From Pagrus major (taxonomy: Eukaryota; Chordata; Actinopteri; Spariformes; Sparidae), in NCBI RefSeq assembly GCF_040436345.1, contig NC_133221.1:2111618-2175617 (forward strand): 64,000 nucleotides of DNA, given 5' to 3'. The position numbers and the translations under genes are program-made. This document shows, in pieces, positions 12,142 through 23,200 of this stretch (its first letter is position 1; every line of letters begins with the position of its first letter). The notes beneath the pieces were generated by a model. That model ran no database searches and was not told the origin of the DNA. It saw only the letters and a program-made list of their open reading frames with translations.

Positions 12142-15100
12142 ATGAAGATCCACCACGTTCTGTTCTTCTGCTTCATCTCAGGTGAGGACTGATGACCTGA
12201 CTGTCTCTTTAACGCAGCACCACACACTGCTTTGGGACATTTTATTTGTTAATGTGGCTAAATGTTTGATGACACGTTTTACAGTTGTTGTTGCTCCAGC
12301 TGTCTCATTCTACCAGTATAACAAGACATTTGGCCGTTGATTTTGAGTCGATGGCTCAAATGACTTGGGAGCTATTGAAAAAATTGGGCGGTGTATTCAT
12401 TATTTATTAAAAAAAATATTCCTGAAAAAAAGAAATTCCACTAAAATCCAATAACAGCTGTATCCCAATGACTCCACTGTAACAAGGAGGATTGAGGACA
12501 TTGCGGGAAACCTGGAGCTTCAGCTGCAAACAGCGCAGTCAACTTTGACTTTTTTTATTCTCTGCTTTGGACGAGAGCTGTGATGTACGTGACACAGCAC
12601 AACTACTCATCTTCGTACGTGAGATAACTACGGACTTTAAGATCATGGAGGAGCTGGCAGCCATGCAGTCAATGAAAGGGACAACAACTGGGAGCAGTGG
12701 CGCGCACAGACTTTTTGAAGGGCAGGGGCGAAAAGAAAAAAAAGGGCACATACAGTGCCTTCTCGCCACTAAAGAGGGCACTTTAGCGAGCGTTTTTGCC
12801 ACTCAAGAGGGCAGTTTATCATGTTTTAACCAGCCAAGGGGGCAGTTTAGTGTGTCTTACATAAACAAAAATACTCCAAATTGTCCTTAAAGTGTCAACA
12901 GACACCCCCAACCCTGTCACTAGTTTAAGTACAGTACTTAAGTAAATGACTTTGTTACATTCCACAGCTGATTTTACTGACAGAGACAGCGACACACCTG
13001 AATACACTGAAATGCAACGTGACAAAGTCCAGATGATTCACAGAAGTCATGTTTCACCTGTAGTGTCTGAGTGTTTCTTATACCTCCTGAGCTCTGAGTG
13101 GCAGGACAGGATGGGACAGGACCAGATGCTTCCCTTTAAGTATATGTGGGAAGGGGACTACGTAGAGGTCTCATGTCCAGGAGAACAACATATTAGTCCT
13201 GTAGTGTGCGTCAGAGAATAGCTAAAGGAAGAGGCCCACACTTAGGACTGACCAGTTCAGAGGTTCAAGATTGATTCGATGTATACATTTTCATCTAAGT
13301 ATAGAGAGACTAGCAGGTCAACTTCAGATAACATCAATATAGTCACGCACACACATTCATGTACACATATTCCCTTCAGAGATATTCTCTAGAGGTGTTA
13401 TGCAGACCTATTCTTTTCCCACAGGATAGAGGGGCTCTCAGTGCCCCAAAAGTAAACAATTAGAGGAAACAGGCGGGCATGAGCAAATGAACTCTAAAAA
13501 GGACCTGCACACCAGAGAACGGGGGTGATTTTGGTTGATCTCCTAAGACTGAGGGTCAGAGAGTTGATAGAGCAGAGGGCAAAGCATTTTGGGCATCACT
13601 TTGCCGAGATTTGAGAATACCAGGGAGTGCACACTCTGGTTCGGACGCTGGCTTGAGATCTGTTTCAATAAAGATTGCTCTGTCAAATCCACCCAGCCTT
13701 GCCTCCGCAGAATCTCTTATCAACATACTACACGCCGACACCTTTTGAGGACGACAGCCCATACACTTCACACCCAAATGTCACCAGTATGCATGTCTGT
13801 CACTACAGGGCTGAGTGCCGTCTCATCACATGTCCCTCGTCAGTACCATTTTGTTTCTGACCTGAAGAACATGACTGAAGCTCAGAGGTACTGCAGAGAG
13901 AAATACACTGACCTGGCAACTATAGACAACATGGAGGACGTGAGGATCTTGATCGACACCGTAGATAAAAGCAAAGTGTCCAATGTGAGTTCACTGATGT
14001 CTTTCTTTAGTCTCAAAGCCATTTTTGACAAACATGTAAATGACACGCAGGTTGAAAGTTTTGCACTTCCACATTGGTGTAAAGTCAGTAGATACATTTT
14101 GAAGTAACATTTTGAGGTACTGTACTTGTACTTGAGTATTTCCATTTAATGCCATTCTGTACTTCTACTCCACTACTTCTCAGAAGGACATTGTAAGCAG
14201 CACTTTAATCTTGTGTCTGATTAAGGTGCAGCTTGAATCTAAACTACTCCTACCTCTACCTCTAGAAAATGCCTCATATTTATTTGTTTACAATATGAAA
14301 TGTACTCATAGACTATATGTCTACATATGTCTATATATGTATACAACGCTCTTTCCAAAGAAGTTGGGACGTTGTGTAAAATACAAATTAAACAGAATCG
14401 GGGAATGTGATAATTTGCTGATCCTTTTTGACATAAACTCAATTTAAAACAGTACAAAGACAATTTATTTATTTCATGTTCAACTTCACTGATTTGTGTA
14501 AATATATGTCTATTCTGAAGCGACGCGTTTCAAACAAATTGTGACGGGGCAACAAAAGCCTGAAAGTTGTTGTGTTGGAAGCTTCCACAGGTGAACAGGT
14601 TCATCGGTAACAGGTGATCGTATCATAATCGGGTATGAAAGGGGCGTCCTCCAAAGGCTCAGTCGTTCACAAGCAAGGATGGGGCGAGGTCGTCAAACAC
14701 ATGATTGTATAAATGATTTTACTACATGAGCTCAGGAACAGCAGGACTGAAGTCAGTTCTTTGCAAATGTTTGCATTGTGTCTTTATTCTACACAGCGTC
14801 CCAACTCTTTTAGAATCGGGCTGTGAAGTGTTTTTAATATAAAACTCCCTCGTTGTGTTTCACCAGACTGAGTGTCCCTGTTGAGCTGCAGTGGATGGAA
14901 ACAAAAGGAGGGAATGTTGTATTAGAAAGCCTGTCACTTTGGAGGATATGAACTGGATCTGTGTCACTCAGACTGCTGAAGCCTCAGATTAACTTTTGAG
15001 TGTATATTGTGTTGCCGTGTAATAAATGTGAGGCTAAAGAAAGATATATTAAAATATTGCTTTCAGAGTGTCTGGATCGGGCTGTATGATGACGTGAACA

Positions 15101-17794
15101 GCTGGAGGTGGTCACTGTCAGACACCAGTTTCTACAAAGACGGGGAGACTGAGTTCAGACAGTGGCAGACTGGACAACCAGACAACTATAAAAGTAGAGA
15201 CCACTGCACAGCGATGGATGATGGTGGACGATGGTACGACAGTAATTGTAAAAGTCGCCATCAGTCGGTCTGCATGGATGTCAGAGGTGAGAACATTCAG
15301 TGAAGTTTAAAACACACCAGTTCAGGTTCTTGAGCTCTCCCTCATTATTTGGGCCAATACAGGATCAGTCAGTCAAACTTTATTTACAGCACCTTCCATC
15401 AAAGTTAGTACAATTCAAAGAGCTTTACAGACGACTTACAAGCCAATAAGGCAGCAATTAATATTGATGATTTGACAGCGATGCAGGTGAGAATGAGAAA
15501 AAGAAGCTTGTCAGTGATGAATGACTTGTTTGGGTGGAGCAGATAGAAGAGCATTGTAATAGTCCATCCTGCTGGATTTAAAAACATGCTGCAGTCTCTG
15601 AGTCACTCAGATGGAGACGTGGCCGCAATTTAGCTGTTTCAGATAATAAAAGGCAGATCTGGCTCCACACCCCACATGAAAGCAACTGAGTACATGTACT
15701 CTATTACTACGCTACTTTATTTACTGTGTAACTTTATAACTCCACTGGATCTCAGAGGGAAAATGATGTATTCTTGAATTGACTTCATTTACTCAACAGC
15801 TGTAGTTACTTGTTACTGTTCAGATGAATATAAACATTAAAAAACATATGAGAAGCTTATAAAATACAACACATTGTTATATATTGAACTAGTTCCCAAC
15901 CTTGTTGTTTCTTTCTGCTGGTGACCTCTGACACAAAGCTCTGTCTACTGGAGCTTCTTGTCATGTTTCACATGTTCATGTGTTGTTAGTTCCACCAAAG
16001 ACACATTTCCCCACTAAACTTCTCACATGGTGAAGTCCAAAGAAGTCAGATGATCCAATGTTTTATGTGAAAGCAAATATTGGAGGAAAGTTAAAGAAAA
16101 GAAAAACTGAAGACAGATTTGTGCATCAGAACTTTTTTCTTTTCTTTCCTCTCCCATCAACCATCTGACGAGCCCTCAGATGTATCTGGTGACCCTTCAG
16201 AGGGGCCCGTATGTTTGTGTTTCAGAAATCTGAGGAAATATTCACATGTAGAAAAAATAATGTGTCAATCTATTAGATGTAGATTTTAAGGATGTGATTA
16301 TTAATGGGGAGAGACTGAAGAAATACAGTAACATTTATTAAGATGATCATGTCTTCCATTTTTATTTTACAAAGTCATTAATTCAGTGGATTTATAATGC
16401 TGTGAATACTGCCACAGACACGGCATGGATGGTAAACTGTATGTTATAGTACCTCTGCACAGCACTGTGCTCTGTTTTCAGGGCTGAATGTGACGTTTGT
16501 CCTCATCAATACTTCCATGACCTGGACTGAGGCCCAGAGCTACTGCAGAGATCACCACACAGACCTGGCCAGTGTGAGGAACACAGCAGAGAACCAGGAG
16601 GTAAAGGACGTGATACCTTCAAGAGGAATAGTCTGGATCGGCCTTTTCAGAGACTCCTGGAAGTGGTCAGATGGACGTAACTCCTCATTTAGGTACTGGG
16701 ATCAAGATCGAGGTCAACCTGATAACTATGGTGGTAACATGGAGGATTGTGTGGGAGCACACTTGGGCAGAGATGGAAAATGGTGGGACATTCTCTGTGA
16801 CCTGAAGAAACCGTCCGTTTGCTACAGCCCACGTGAGTCTTAACTCTTGATTCAACTTGTATTTATATTTGGATTTTGGTTTAATTTAGCATCAAATGTC
16901 CTCAATGATAATGTTACAAAAACAACACAAAACATAAAGTTATGGACAGAAAATAAAATGTAAACACTCCTGATGTTTATCACAGCTTTCAGATTTTTAA
17001 AATGAGAGAAAATTAATATTGAGCAGAATTAAGTTCAAATTATTGTTGGTCCGGCCCTCCAGCACAGCTCGGGTTTGTCATGTGGCCCCTTGGAATAATT
17101 ATTTGCCCACCCCTGCTCTAAGGTTAAAGAGGACTGGTTTGGTGTAAATAACAACTATATTAATACAGGGGTCTACCAAGCCCAGGGGGCCAGAGGTCTA
17201 GAGGAGCCAGGAGCCCCAAAACGGTCCTTGTGCATCTGTGTCCAGGGGGACAGTAGTTCATAATCCATCACTGTATTAATACAGTTTATAATGTAACATT
17301 ATAGTTTGACATTTGTGTCAATAATTGTCAAGCACAGGTGACTCCGCAGTGGTGGGAGGGGGGCACCAAATCAAATTCTGCTTAGTGCCCCCAAAAGGCT
17401 TGGGCCGGCTCTGATCAAACTCCACCTCCATCTCACCTTGTATTTTACAACACAGGTGTTTTCTTCACAGTAAAGCAAAGAGTGAGAGGAAGTTTGATGA
17501 CGTAACACTCAATGACGTTTTATGTAACGTGCAAACCACATGAGACACATTTTCTTACAACAAGGAAATAAATTACCATCATTTTCCTTCTTTGTGGACC
17601 CTGTGTACACTTCCTGTCTCTCTCTCTCTCCAGTCTGCTCCAGTGTCCCTCACCCAGGTTACATCTGGGGTCTGGTTGTTTCACTGGTGGTTGTTTTTCT
17701 GCTGATTCTCTACATATGGAAGATGAGGAGGGACTTCAGGTCAAGCAGCAGAAACACAGAGGTGATTTTTTCCGACTCCACACGCCGTCCCTGA
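12142..17794 (+). CDS. Chimeric receptor: CD300-type leader, two C-type lectin domains, CD300-type transmembrane exon
   Basis: Exons: leader 12142-12181, CTLD1a 13809-13984, CTLD1b 15067-15286, CTLD2 16482-16832, transmembrane/tail 17634-17794 (TGA). Total 948 bases, 315 residues, all open, with GT-AG sites and matching phases (1, 0, 1, 1). The leader and transmembrane exons are near-identical to those of the neighbouring Ig receptors; no Ig or stalk exon is present between them. CTLD1 (about residues 14-145) has YCREK, WIGLYDD, a QPD motif and WYD in place of WND. CTLD2 (146-262) has YCRDHH, WIGLFRD, QPD and WWD. The helix is at about 272-291 and the tail lacks tyrosine. It should be a type I membrane lectin binding carbohydrate or protein. 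Leader-to-CTLD1 splicing across a 1.6-kb intron holding a hAT fragment and a solo LTR is inference. Confidence 0.7.
12302..12700 (+). mobile_element. hAT transposase remnant (GTF2IRD2/ZBED-like), intron 1 of unit 2
   Basis: A frame from 12567 reads LDESCDVRDTAQLLIFVREI and continues to MEELAAMQSMKG, the conserved core of hAT transposases of the GTF2IRD2/ZBED type. Upstream frames are broken by stops. It begins exactly where intron 1 homology to units 1, 3 and 4 ends (after GCTCCAGCTG). The same junction occurs in unit 5. Confidence 0.7.
12701..13012. other. Unassigned repeat-like sequence between hAT remnant and lectin DNA
   Basis: The segment has a triplicated G-rich wording (GAGGGCA, CAAGAGGGCAGTTT, CAAGGGGGCAGTTT), which looks like transposon UTR. 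No gene is visible. Homology to the minus-strand lectin locus starts at about 13013 (GCAACGTGACAAAGTCC). Confidence 0.4.
13059..13770 (+). mobile_element. Solo LTR in lectin-derived intron (unit 2)
   Basis: A 712-base insertion starts TGTAGTGT and ends ACACTTCA (inverted with one mismatch) and is flanked by CACC at 13055-13058 and 13771-13774. The minus-strand lectin gene has the uninterrupted site at about 62126-62135 (ATGTTTCACCCAAATG on its coding strand). AATAAA is at 13667-13672. No coding interior remains. Confidence 0.75.
14341..14825. mobile_element. Kolobok-like non-autonomous DNA element
   Basis: The ends are inverted copies of each other: ACAACGCTCTTTCCAAAGAA then GTTGGGACG on the left, and CGTCCCAACTCTTTTAGAATC then GGGCTGTG on the right. 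This wording is familiar from abundant Kolobok-type fish elements; the family name is from memory. It lies in the intron between CTLD1a and CTLD1b and has no ORF of note. Confidence 0.5.
15300..16481 (+). other. Intron between CTLD1 and CTLD2 of the chimeric gene
   Basis: No exon is seen here. A stretch at about 15365-15660 (TTTATTTACAGCACCTTCC...) resembles common fish dispersed-repeat 3' ends. The remainder resembles low-copy intron sequence. Confidence 0.4.
16985..17410. repeat. Repeat-like filler at the right chimeric junction
   Basis: Homology to the minus-strand lectin intron stops at about 16982 (TGATGTTTATCA), and homology to the receptor intron before the transmembrane exon starts at about 17413 (ATCAAACTCCACCTCCATC). 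The 430 bases between have transposon-like wording (GGCCCTCCAGCACAGCTC, TGGCCCCTTGGAATAATT) and no ORF. This brackets the right breakpoint of the gene fusion. Confidence 0.55.
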
Positions 17795-17920
17795 CAGTTT
17801 CTACCACTGCACTATAAAACCGTTGGAAAGAGATTAAAATTTCACTGTAGATTAAACAGAAAATCTGGGATTGCTCAACTGTTTCTGACACAATTGCTTC
17901 TTGACCTCACACAGAAGTAG

Positions 17921-17926
17921 AATAAA
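17921..17926 (+). terminator. Poly(A) signal candidate, chimeric gene
   Basis: AATAAA 127 bases after the stop codon. Confidence 0.4.
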
Positions 17927-18636
17927 GCAGGCGTTGATCTTGCCAACTGAAACACTGTCTTTGTAATTAGAACAGGTGGATGTGTGCTGCCCTCTGCTGG
18001 ACAACAAGTAAAATAATTAACCTCCTCATTTTTTTTTTTGGTTGTGATTTGGCCTTAATGTAGCATGGAAGTTCAATTCATAATGAAGAACAATTTATTT
18101 GGAAAATAAACACACAAAGATTTGAAAAAGGTTTTGTTCCTATGGAATGACCAAGACTCAGCCAAAGACACAAATTAACCACAAAAAGACATTTAAAAAG
18201 GATTTATGAACATAAAGAGAACTAAAAAACCAAGACACTAACTCAGGACAACCGAAAAGACACTGAGCTAAACACAACAGAACAAAAGCCCAGGCTGAGA
18301 GGCATCAAGACCAGCAGTCCTCCCTCCGTTCTGATGCTGGCACAGGAGATATTAAGCACTTCTCCCAGGCCAGGTGAACCTCATTGAGCAATCAAGAAGT
18401 GGCACACCTGTGCAGAGCAAGAGAGGACAGGAGGGGAACAGGAACAAGCAGCACAGGGACACAGACAGCCGTAACACCAGCACTGAAAATACTGAAAATG
18501 CATACATGAAAGTAAATACATATAAACATGTGTTGTGTTTCACACTGTTTCTTTTAATTGTTTAATTTAAGCATTCTAAATTTTCCATAGTAAACTTGGG
18601 TTAATACAAACTTTCCATTTTCCTGTCGGATTAATT

Positions 18637-18638
<2 letters not shown>

Positions 18639-18682
<44 letters not shown>
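18639..18682. repeat. (CAAT)n microsatellite, unit 2
   Basis: Tetranucleotide run joined directly to ATATGATATTCAGAG; the dispersed-repeat fragment seen here in units 1 and 3 is deleted. Confidence 0.9.
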
Positions 18683-18683
<1 letters not shown>

Positions 18684-18911
18684 TGATATTCAGAGTCACG
18701 CAGGTTATCTCTATACTGTTGGTAGTCTGTTAGTTATCTTGGCCCCCAAGATTTGTCTATCACACATTATCTGGTCTGTTGCAATGAATACTGCTGTACA
18801 ACAGCTGTGATGTCATTTCCTGTCACCTTGGTAAAGTTGTTGATCTTATTTTCAGATCCCTTTCACCTGTAAGGATTTGGGTCAAGCCTCCATGTGAAGA
18901 CTCCACCGTCA

Positions 18912-21313
18912 AAACCTGCAATATTAGGGAGCAAACCTGCAGCGATTAGGAGCAAACCTGCAGTGATTAGGAGCAAACCTGTAGTGATTAGGAGCAAACC
19001 TGTAGCGATTAGGAGCAAACCTGCAGTGATTAGGAGCAAACCTGCAGTATTAAGAAGCAAACCTGCAGTGATTAGGAGCAAACCTGCAGTATTAAGGGAC
19101 AAACCTGCAGTGATTAGGAGCAAACCTGCAGTGATTAGGAGCAAACCTGTAGTGATTAGGAGCAAACCTGTAGTGATTAGGAGCAAACCTGTAGTGATTA
19201 GGAGCAAACCTGTAGCGATTAGGAGCAAACCTGCAGTATTAAGAAGCAAACCTGCAGTATTAAGGAACAAACCTGCAGTGATTAGGAGCAAACCTGTAGT
19301 GATTAGGAGCAAACCTGTAGTGATTAGGAGCAAACCTGCAGTGATTAGGAGCAAACCTGCAGTATTAAGGAGCAAACCTGCAGTGATTAGGAGCAAACCT
19401 GCAGTGATTAGGAGCAAACCTGCAGTATTAAGGAGCAAACCTGCGGTGATTAGGAGCAAACCTGTAGTATTAAGGAGCAAACCTGTAGTGATTAGGAGCA
19501 AACCTGCAGTATTAAGGAGCAAACCTGCAGTATTAAGGAGCAAACCTGTAGTGATTAGGAGCAAACCTGTAGTATTAAGGAGCAAACCTGTAGTGATTAG
19601 GAGCAAACCTGCAGTATTAAGGAGCAAACCTGCGGTGATTAGGAGCAAACCTGTAGTATTAAGGAGTAAACCTGTAGTCATTAGGAGCAAACCTGCAGTG
19701 ATTAGGAGCAAACCTGCAGTGATTAGGAGCAAACCTGCAGTGATTAGGAGCAAACCTGCATTATTAAGGAGCAAACCTGCAGTGATTAGGAGCAAACCTG
19801 CAGTGATTAGGAGCAAACCTGCAGTATTAAGGAGCAAACCTGCAGTGATTAGGAGCAAACCTGCAGTGATTAGGAGCAAACCTGCATTATTAAGGAGCAA
19901 ACCTGTAGTGATTAGGAGCAAACCTGCAGTGATTAGGAGCAAACCTGCAGTGATTAGGAGCAAACCTGTAGTGATTAGGAGCAAACCTGCAGTGATTAGG
20001 AGCAAACCTGTAGTGATTAGGAGCAAACCTGCAGTATTAAGGAGCAAACCTGCAGTGATTAGGAGCAAACCTGCAGTGATTAGGAGCAAACCTGCATCAT
20101 TAAGGAGCAAACCTGTAGTGATTAGGAGCAAACCCGCAGTATTAAGGAGCAAACCTGTAGTGATTAGGAGCAAACCTGCATTATTAAGGAGCAAACCTGT
20201 AGTGATTAGGAGCAAACCTGCAGTATTAAGGAGCAAACCTGCAGTGATTAGGAGCAAACCTGCATTATTAAGGAGCAAACCTGTAGTGATTAGGAGCAAA
20301 CCTGTAGTGATTAGGAGCAAACCTGCAGTGATTAGGAGCAAACCTGTAGTGATTAGGAGCAAACCTGTAGTGATTAGGAGCAAACCTGCAGTATTAAGGA
20401 GCAAACCTGCAGTGATTAGGAGCAAACCTGCAGTGATTAGGAGCAAACCCGCAGTATTAAGGAGCAAACCTGTAGTGATTAGGAGCAAACCTGCAGTATT
20501 AAGAGCAAACCTGCAGTATTAAGGAGCAAACCTGTAGTGATTAGGAGCAAACCTGCAGTGATTAGGAGCAAACCTGCAGTATTAAGGAGCAAACCTGCAG
20601 TGATTAGGAGCAAACCTGCAGTATTAAGGAGCAAACCTGCAGTGATTAGGAGCAAACCTGCAGTGATTAGGAGCAAACCTGTAGTGATAAGGAGCAAACC
20701 TGCAGTGATTAGGAACAAACCTGTAGTGATTAGGAGCAAACCTGCAGTGATTAGGAGCAAACCTGTAGTGATTAGGAGCAAACCTGCAGTGATTAGGAGC
20801 AAACCTGTAGTGATTAGGAGCAAAACTGCAGTGATTAGGAGCAAACCTGCAGTGATTAGGAGCAAACCTGCAGTGATTAGGAGCAAACCTGCAGTGATTA
20901 GGAGCAAACCTGCAGTATTAAGGAGCAAACCTGCAGTATTAAGGAGCAAACTTGTAGTGATTAGGAGCAAACCTGCAGTGATTAGGAGCAAACCTGCAGT
21001 ATTGAGGAGCAAACCTGCAGTGATTAGGAGCAAACCTGCAGTATTAAGGAGCAAACCTGCAGTATTAAGGAGCAAACTTGTAGTGATTAGGAGCAAACCT
21101 GCAGTGATTAGGAGCAAACCTGCAGTATTGAGGAGCAAACCTGCAGTGATTAGGAGCAAACCTGCAGTATTAAGGAGCAAACCTGCAGTATTAAGGAGCA
21201 AACTTGTAGTGATTAGGAGCAAACCTGCAGTGATTAGGAGCAAACCTGCAGTGATTAGGAGCAAACCTGCAGTATTAAGGAGCAAACCTGCAGTATTGAG
21301 GAGCAAACTTGCA
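18912..21313. repeat. 21-bp minisatellite, about 114 copies
   Basis: Two interspersed 21-bp subtypes, GTGATTAGGAGCAAACCTGCA and GTATTAAGGAGCAAACCTGCA. As 21 is a multiple of three and the unit lacks stops in several frames, very long repetitive ORFs appear on both strands; I do not regard these as genes. Units 1 and 3 have one and two copies at the homologous place (about 7730 and 30940), and unit 4 has one partial copy. A 126-bp higher-order repeat is present near the 3' end. Confidence 0.97.
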
Positions 21314-22974
21314 CCGCTCACACATACAGCACTCAGATTATCTGTAGGTTCTGGATCTGTATTTGTTACTAACATGTCACTAATGTGTTGATCTGTTATT
21401 TCAATAAAAGTACTAATACCACACTGTAAATATACTCTGTTAAAAGTCCTGCAATTAAACTGTTACTGCAGTAAAAGTATGTAAGAATAATCAGGAAAAA
21501 TGTGTTTAAAGTATGAAAAGTAAAAGTACTCAGTGTAGTAAAATGTTTCATTCTGGATCAATCTGCTGATTATTGTTGTTGATTAATCATTTAGAAAAGT
21601 GAGAAATGTGGTGACAGTGAGCCAGAGCCCAAAGTGACACCTTCATACTGTTTGTTTTGACCAACAAACAGTCTAAACCTCAACATTATTACAAATACAT
21701 CAAAATTAATACAATTGTTTAAAGGAAAAGCATCAAATCGTCACATTTGTGAAGTTGGAGCCATGAAATGTTTTTACATGAAAAAGGACCAGAGTGATGT
21801 AGTGTAATATAACCATAACTAAGTAGTTAGTGGTTAATGACAACTGGTAATAAGGACCGAGATGTTAAAGAAGCTAATCAAAATCTGAAGGAATCATAAA
21901 TGAATGGTTAAAACATGTATTACTCTGCACTAGTTGATTGAACGTGCACCTGTTGATCGGATTGATGATTAAACTACTGTATTGTGTTAACTTGGAGTGA
22001 AATGTAACCACAAATGTAAGAGTGAAATCATGTAACCAAATATACCACACTTTTATTATTTTTAAAAAATGCAGTCCAAAGAATGATCAAAGCTAATGGG
22101 ATATATTCAGAGGGAAACTTGTTTTTAAAAAAAGCTCAGGCCAGAGTCACTAAGAGCTGATGGTGTGTTCTGAGGAAAGTAACTGTTTTTTTAAATAACC
22201 AAACTCAGAGAGTAGAAGCTACTGGTGTCAGGAACGGCAGGGCACGGACAGGTGCATCGGAAAAATACCCGTCAGCAGAAGTGAGGAAGAGTAAGGATTG
22301 GTTGAGACCAAGAGGCCATGGGAGGACACTCCCAGTTTTTAGGCTTAAAACAAGACATCAAATGTATTAGATCAGATCAGTTGTTCATGGACATTGTCTG
22401 TGTATGATCTCAGCTCTTACTGCCGGCAATAAAAGCTTTACTGCACTCAGCTTTGAGGACTTCTGGTGATTTTTGACTCCTGCTTTTTGGAAAACCTTCT
22501 AAACATCCAAGACTGAAGAAAAGTCGTTACACGACAGTGATTTAAAGATGGTTCCCGGCTTATTTTCTATCAGTTGACTTACTGATTCATCAATTGTTTG
22601 ATTAATAAAGTGGTGGATGTAACATAACTCTATAACATACTGTACGTTTGTATTTCTGTGAAAAATGAGACTTTAAATAAATCATGATGTCAAGGAAATA
22701 CAGAGCAGTTCACAAGTTTAAGTTTCATTCTGATGCTCAAACATTCTCGTGTCTCTTCCTCTTTTTCTCTGTCAGTCTCAGGAGGACAGTAAAGAGAGGA
22801 CATGTCTGAACCAAAGCTGACATGATTCATGAGCAGACAGATAGCAGACCCTCTGCCTGACTTCACACACCACTGTGCAAACTAATGGGGTGTTATATGT
22901 TCAGCAACAACGTTTTCATATGACTGTAACAGTGTCATATGAAGAGTCTAACATGGTGCACATTAGGCTTCACA

Positions 22975-23200
22975 CTTTGACAGACGTGATGTTGAGGGAG
23001 GATTCAAGGCAGGAGAGAAGAATGGAGTGGTTGATGGTGTCAAAAGCTGCAGTGAGGTCGAGGAGGATGAGGATGCTGAGTTGGCCGGAGTCTGCAGAGA
23101 GGAGGAGGTCGTTAGTGACTTTAAGGAGGGCTGTTTCTGTGCTGTGTTGAGGACGGACGTCTGATTGAAAAGGTTCAAACAGGTCGGTGGAGATGAGGTG
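22975..23200 (-). mobile_element. LINE-2 reverse transcriptase remnant
   Basis: On the minus strand one frame reads ETALLKVTNDLLLSADSGQL then SILILLDLTAAFDTINHSIL, the RT motif region of fish L2-clade LINEs, including the first catalytic Asp region (LDLTAAFDT). It is only a fragment, without the FADD motif. Confidence 0.75.

Larger units (their letters stand above)
8391..21962 (+). repeat. Tandem gene unit 2
   Basis: Second array unit. Its 5' flank (8391-9571) is nearly the same as 1-1235 of unit 1. It is enlarged by a solo LTR, a long hAT-type element, lectin-derived DNA with a further solo LTR, and a 2.4-kb minisatellite. The 3' flank from 21314 matches the ends of the other units. It contains the chimeric lectin receptor gene. 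Confidence 0.9.

Noticed and set aside
12567-12890. A functional domesticated transposase gene in unit 2
   Set aside because: Only a short conserved core is open; upstream frames have stops and the downstream part is unrelated repeat sequence.
18352-18543. 63-codon minus-strand ORF repeated in units 2, 3 and 4 with a hydrophobic stretch
   Set aside because: Kept only as part of duplicated 3' flank with few changes overall; no start context, family or domain is evident.
18863-20522. Long open frames on both strands (541 and 542 codons) of a seven-residue repeat
   Set aside because: They follow from a 21-bp tandem repeat lacking stops. Sister units have only one or two copies and no gene here, and neither strand shows a domain or conserved start.
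18912-21313. Possible CRISPR-like array
   Set aside because: Repeats are contiguous with no unique spacers, in a eukaryotic genome; this is a minisatellite. The same applies to the arrays at 54641 and 62192.
20479-21391. Further repetitive ORFs of 284 and 298 codons
   Set aside because: Continuation of the same minisatellite after a one-unit length change; not coding.
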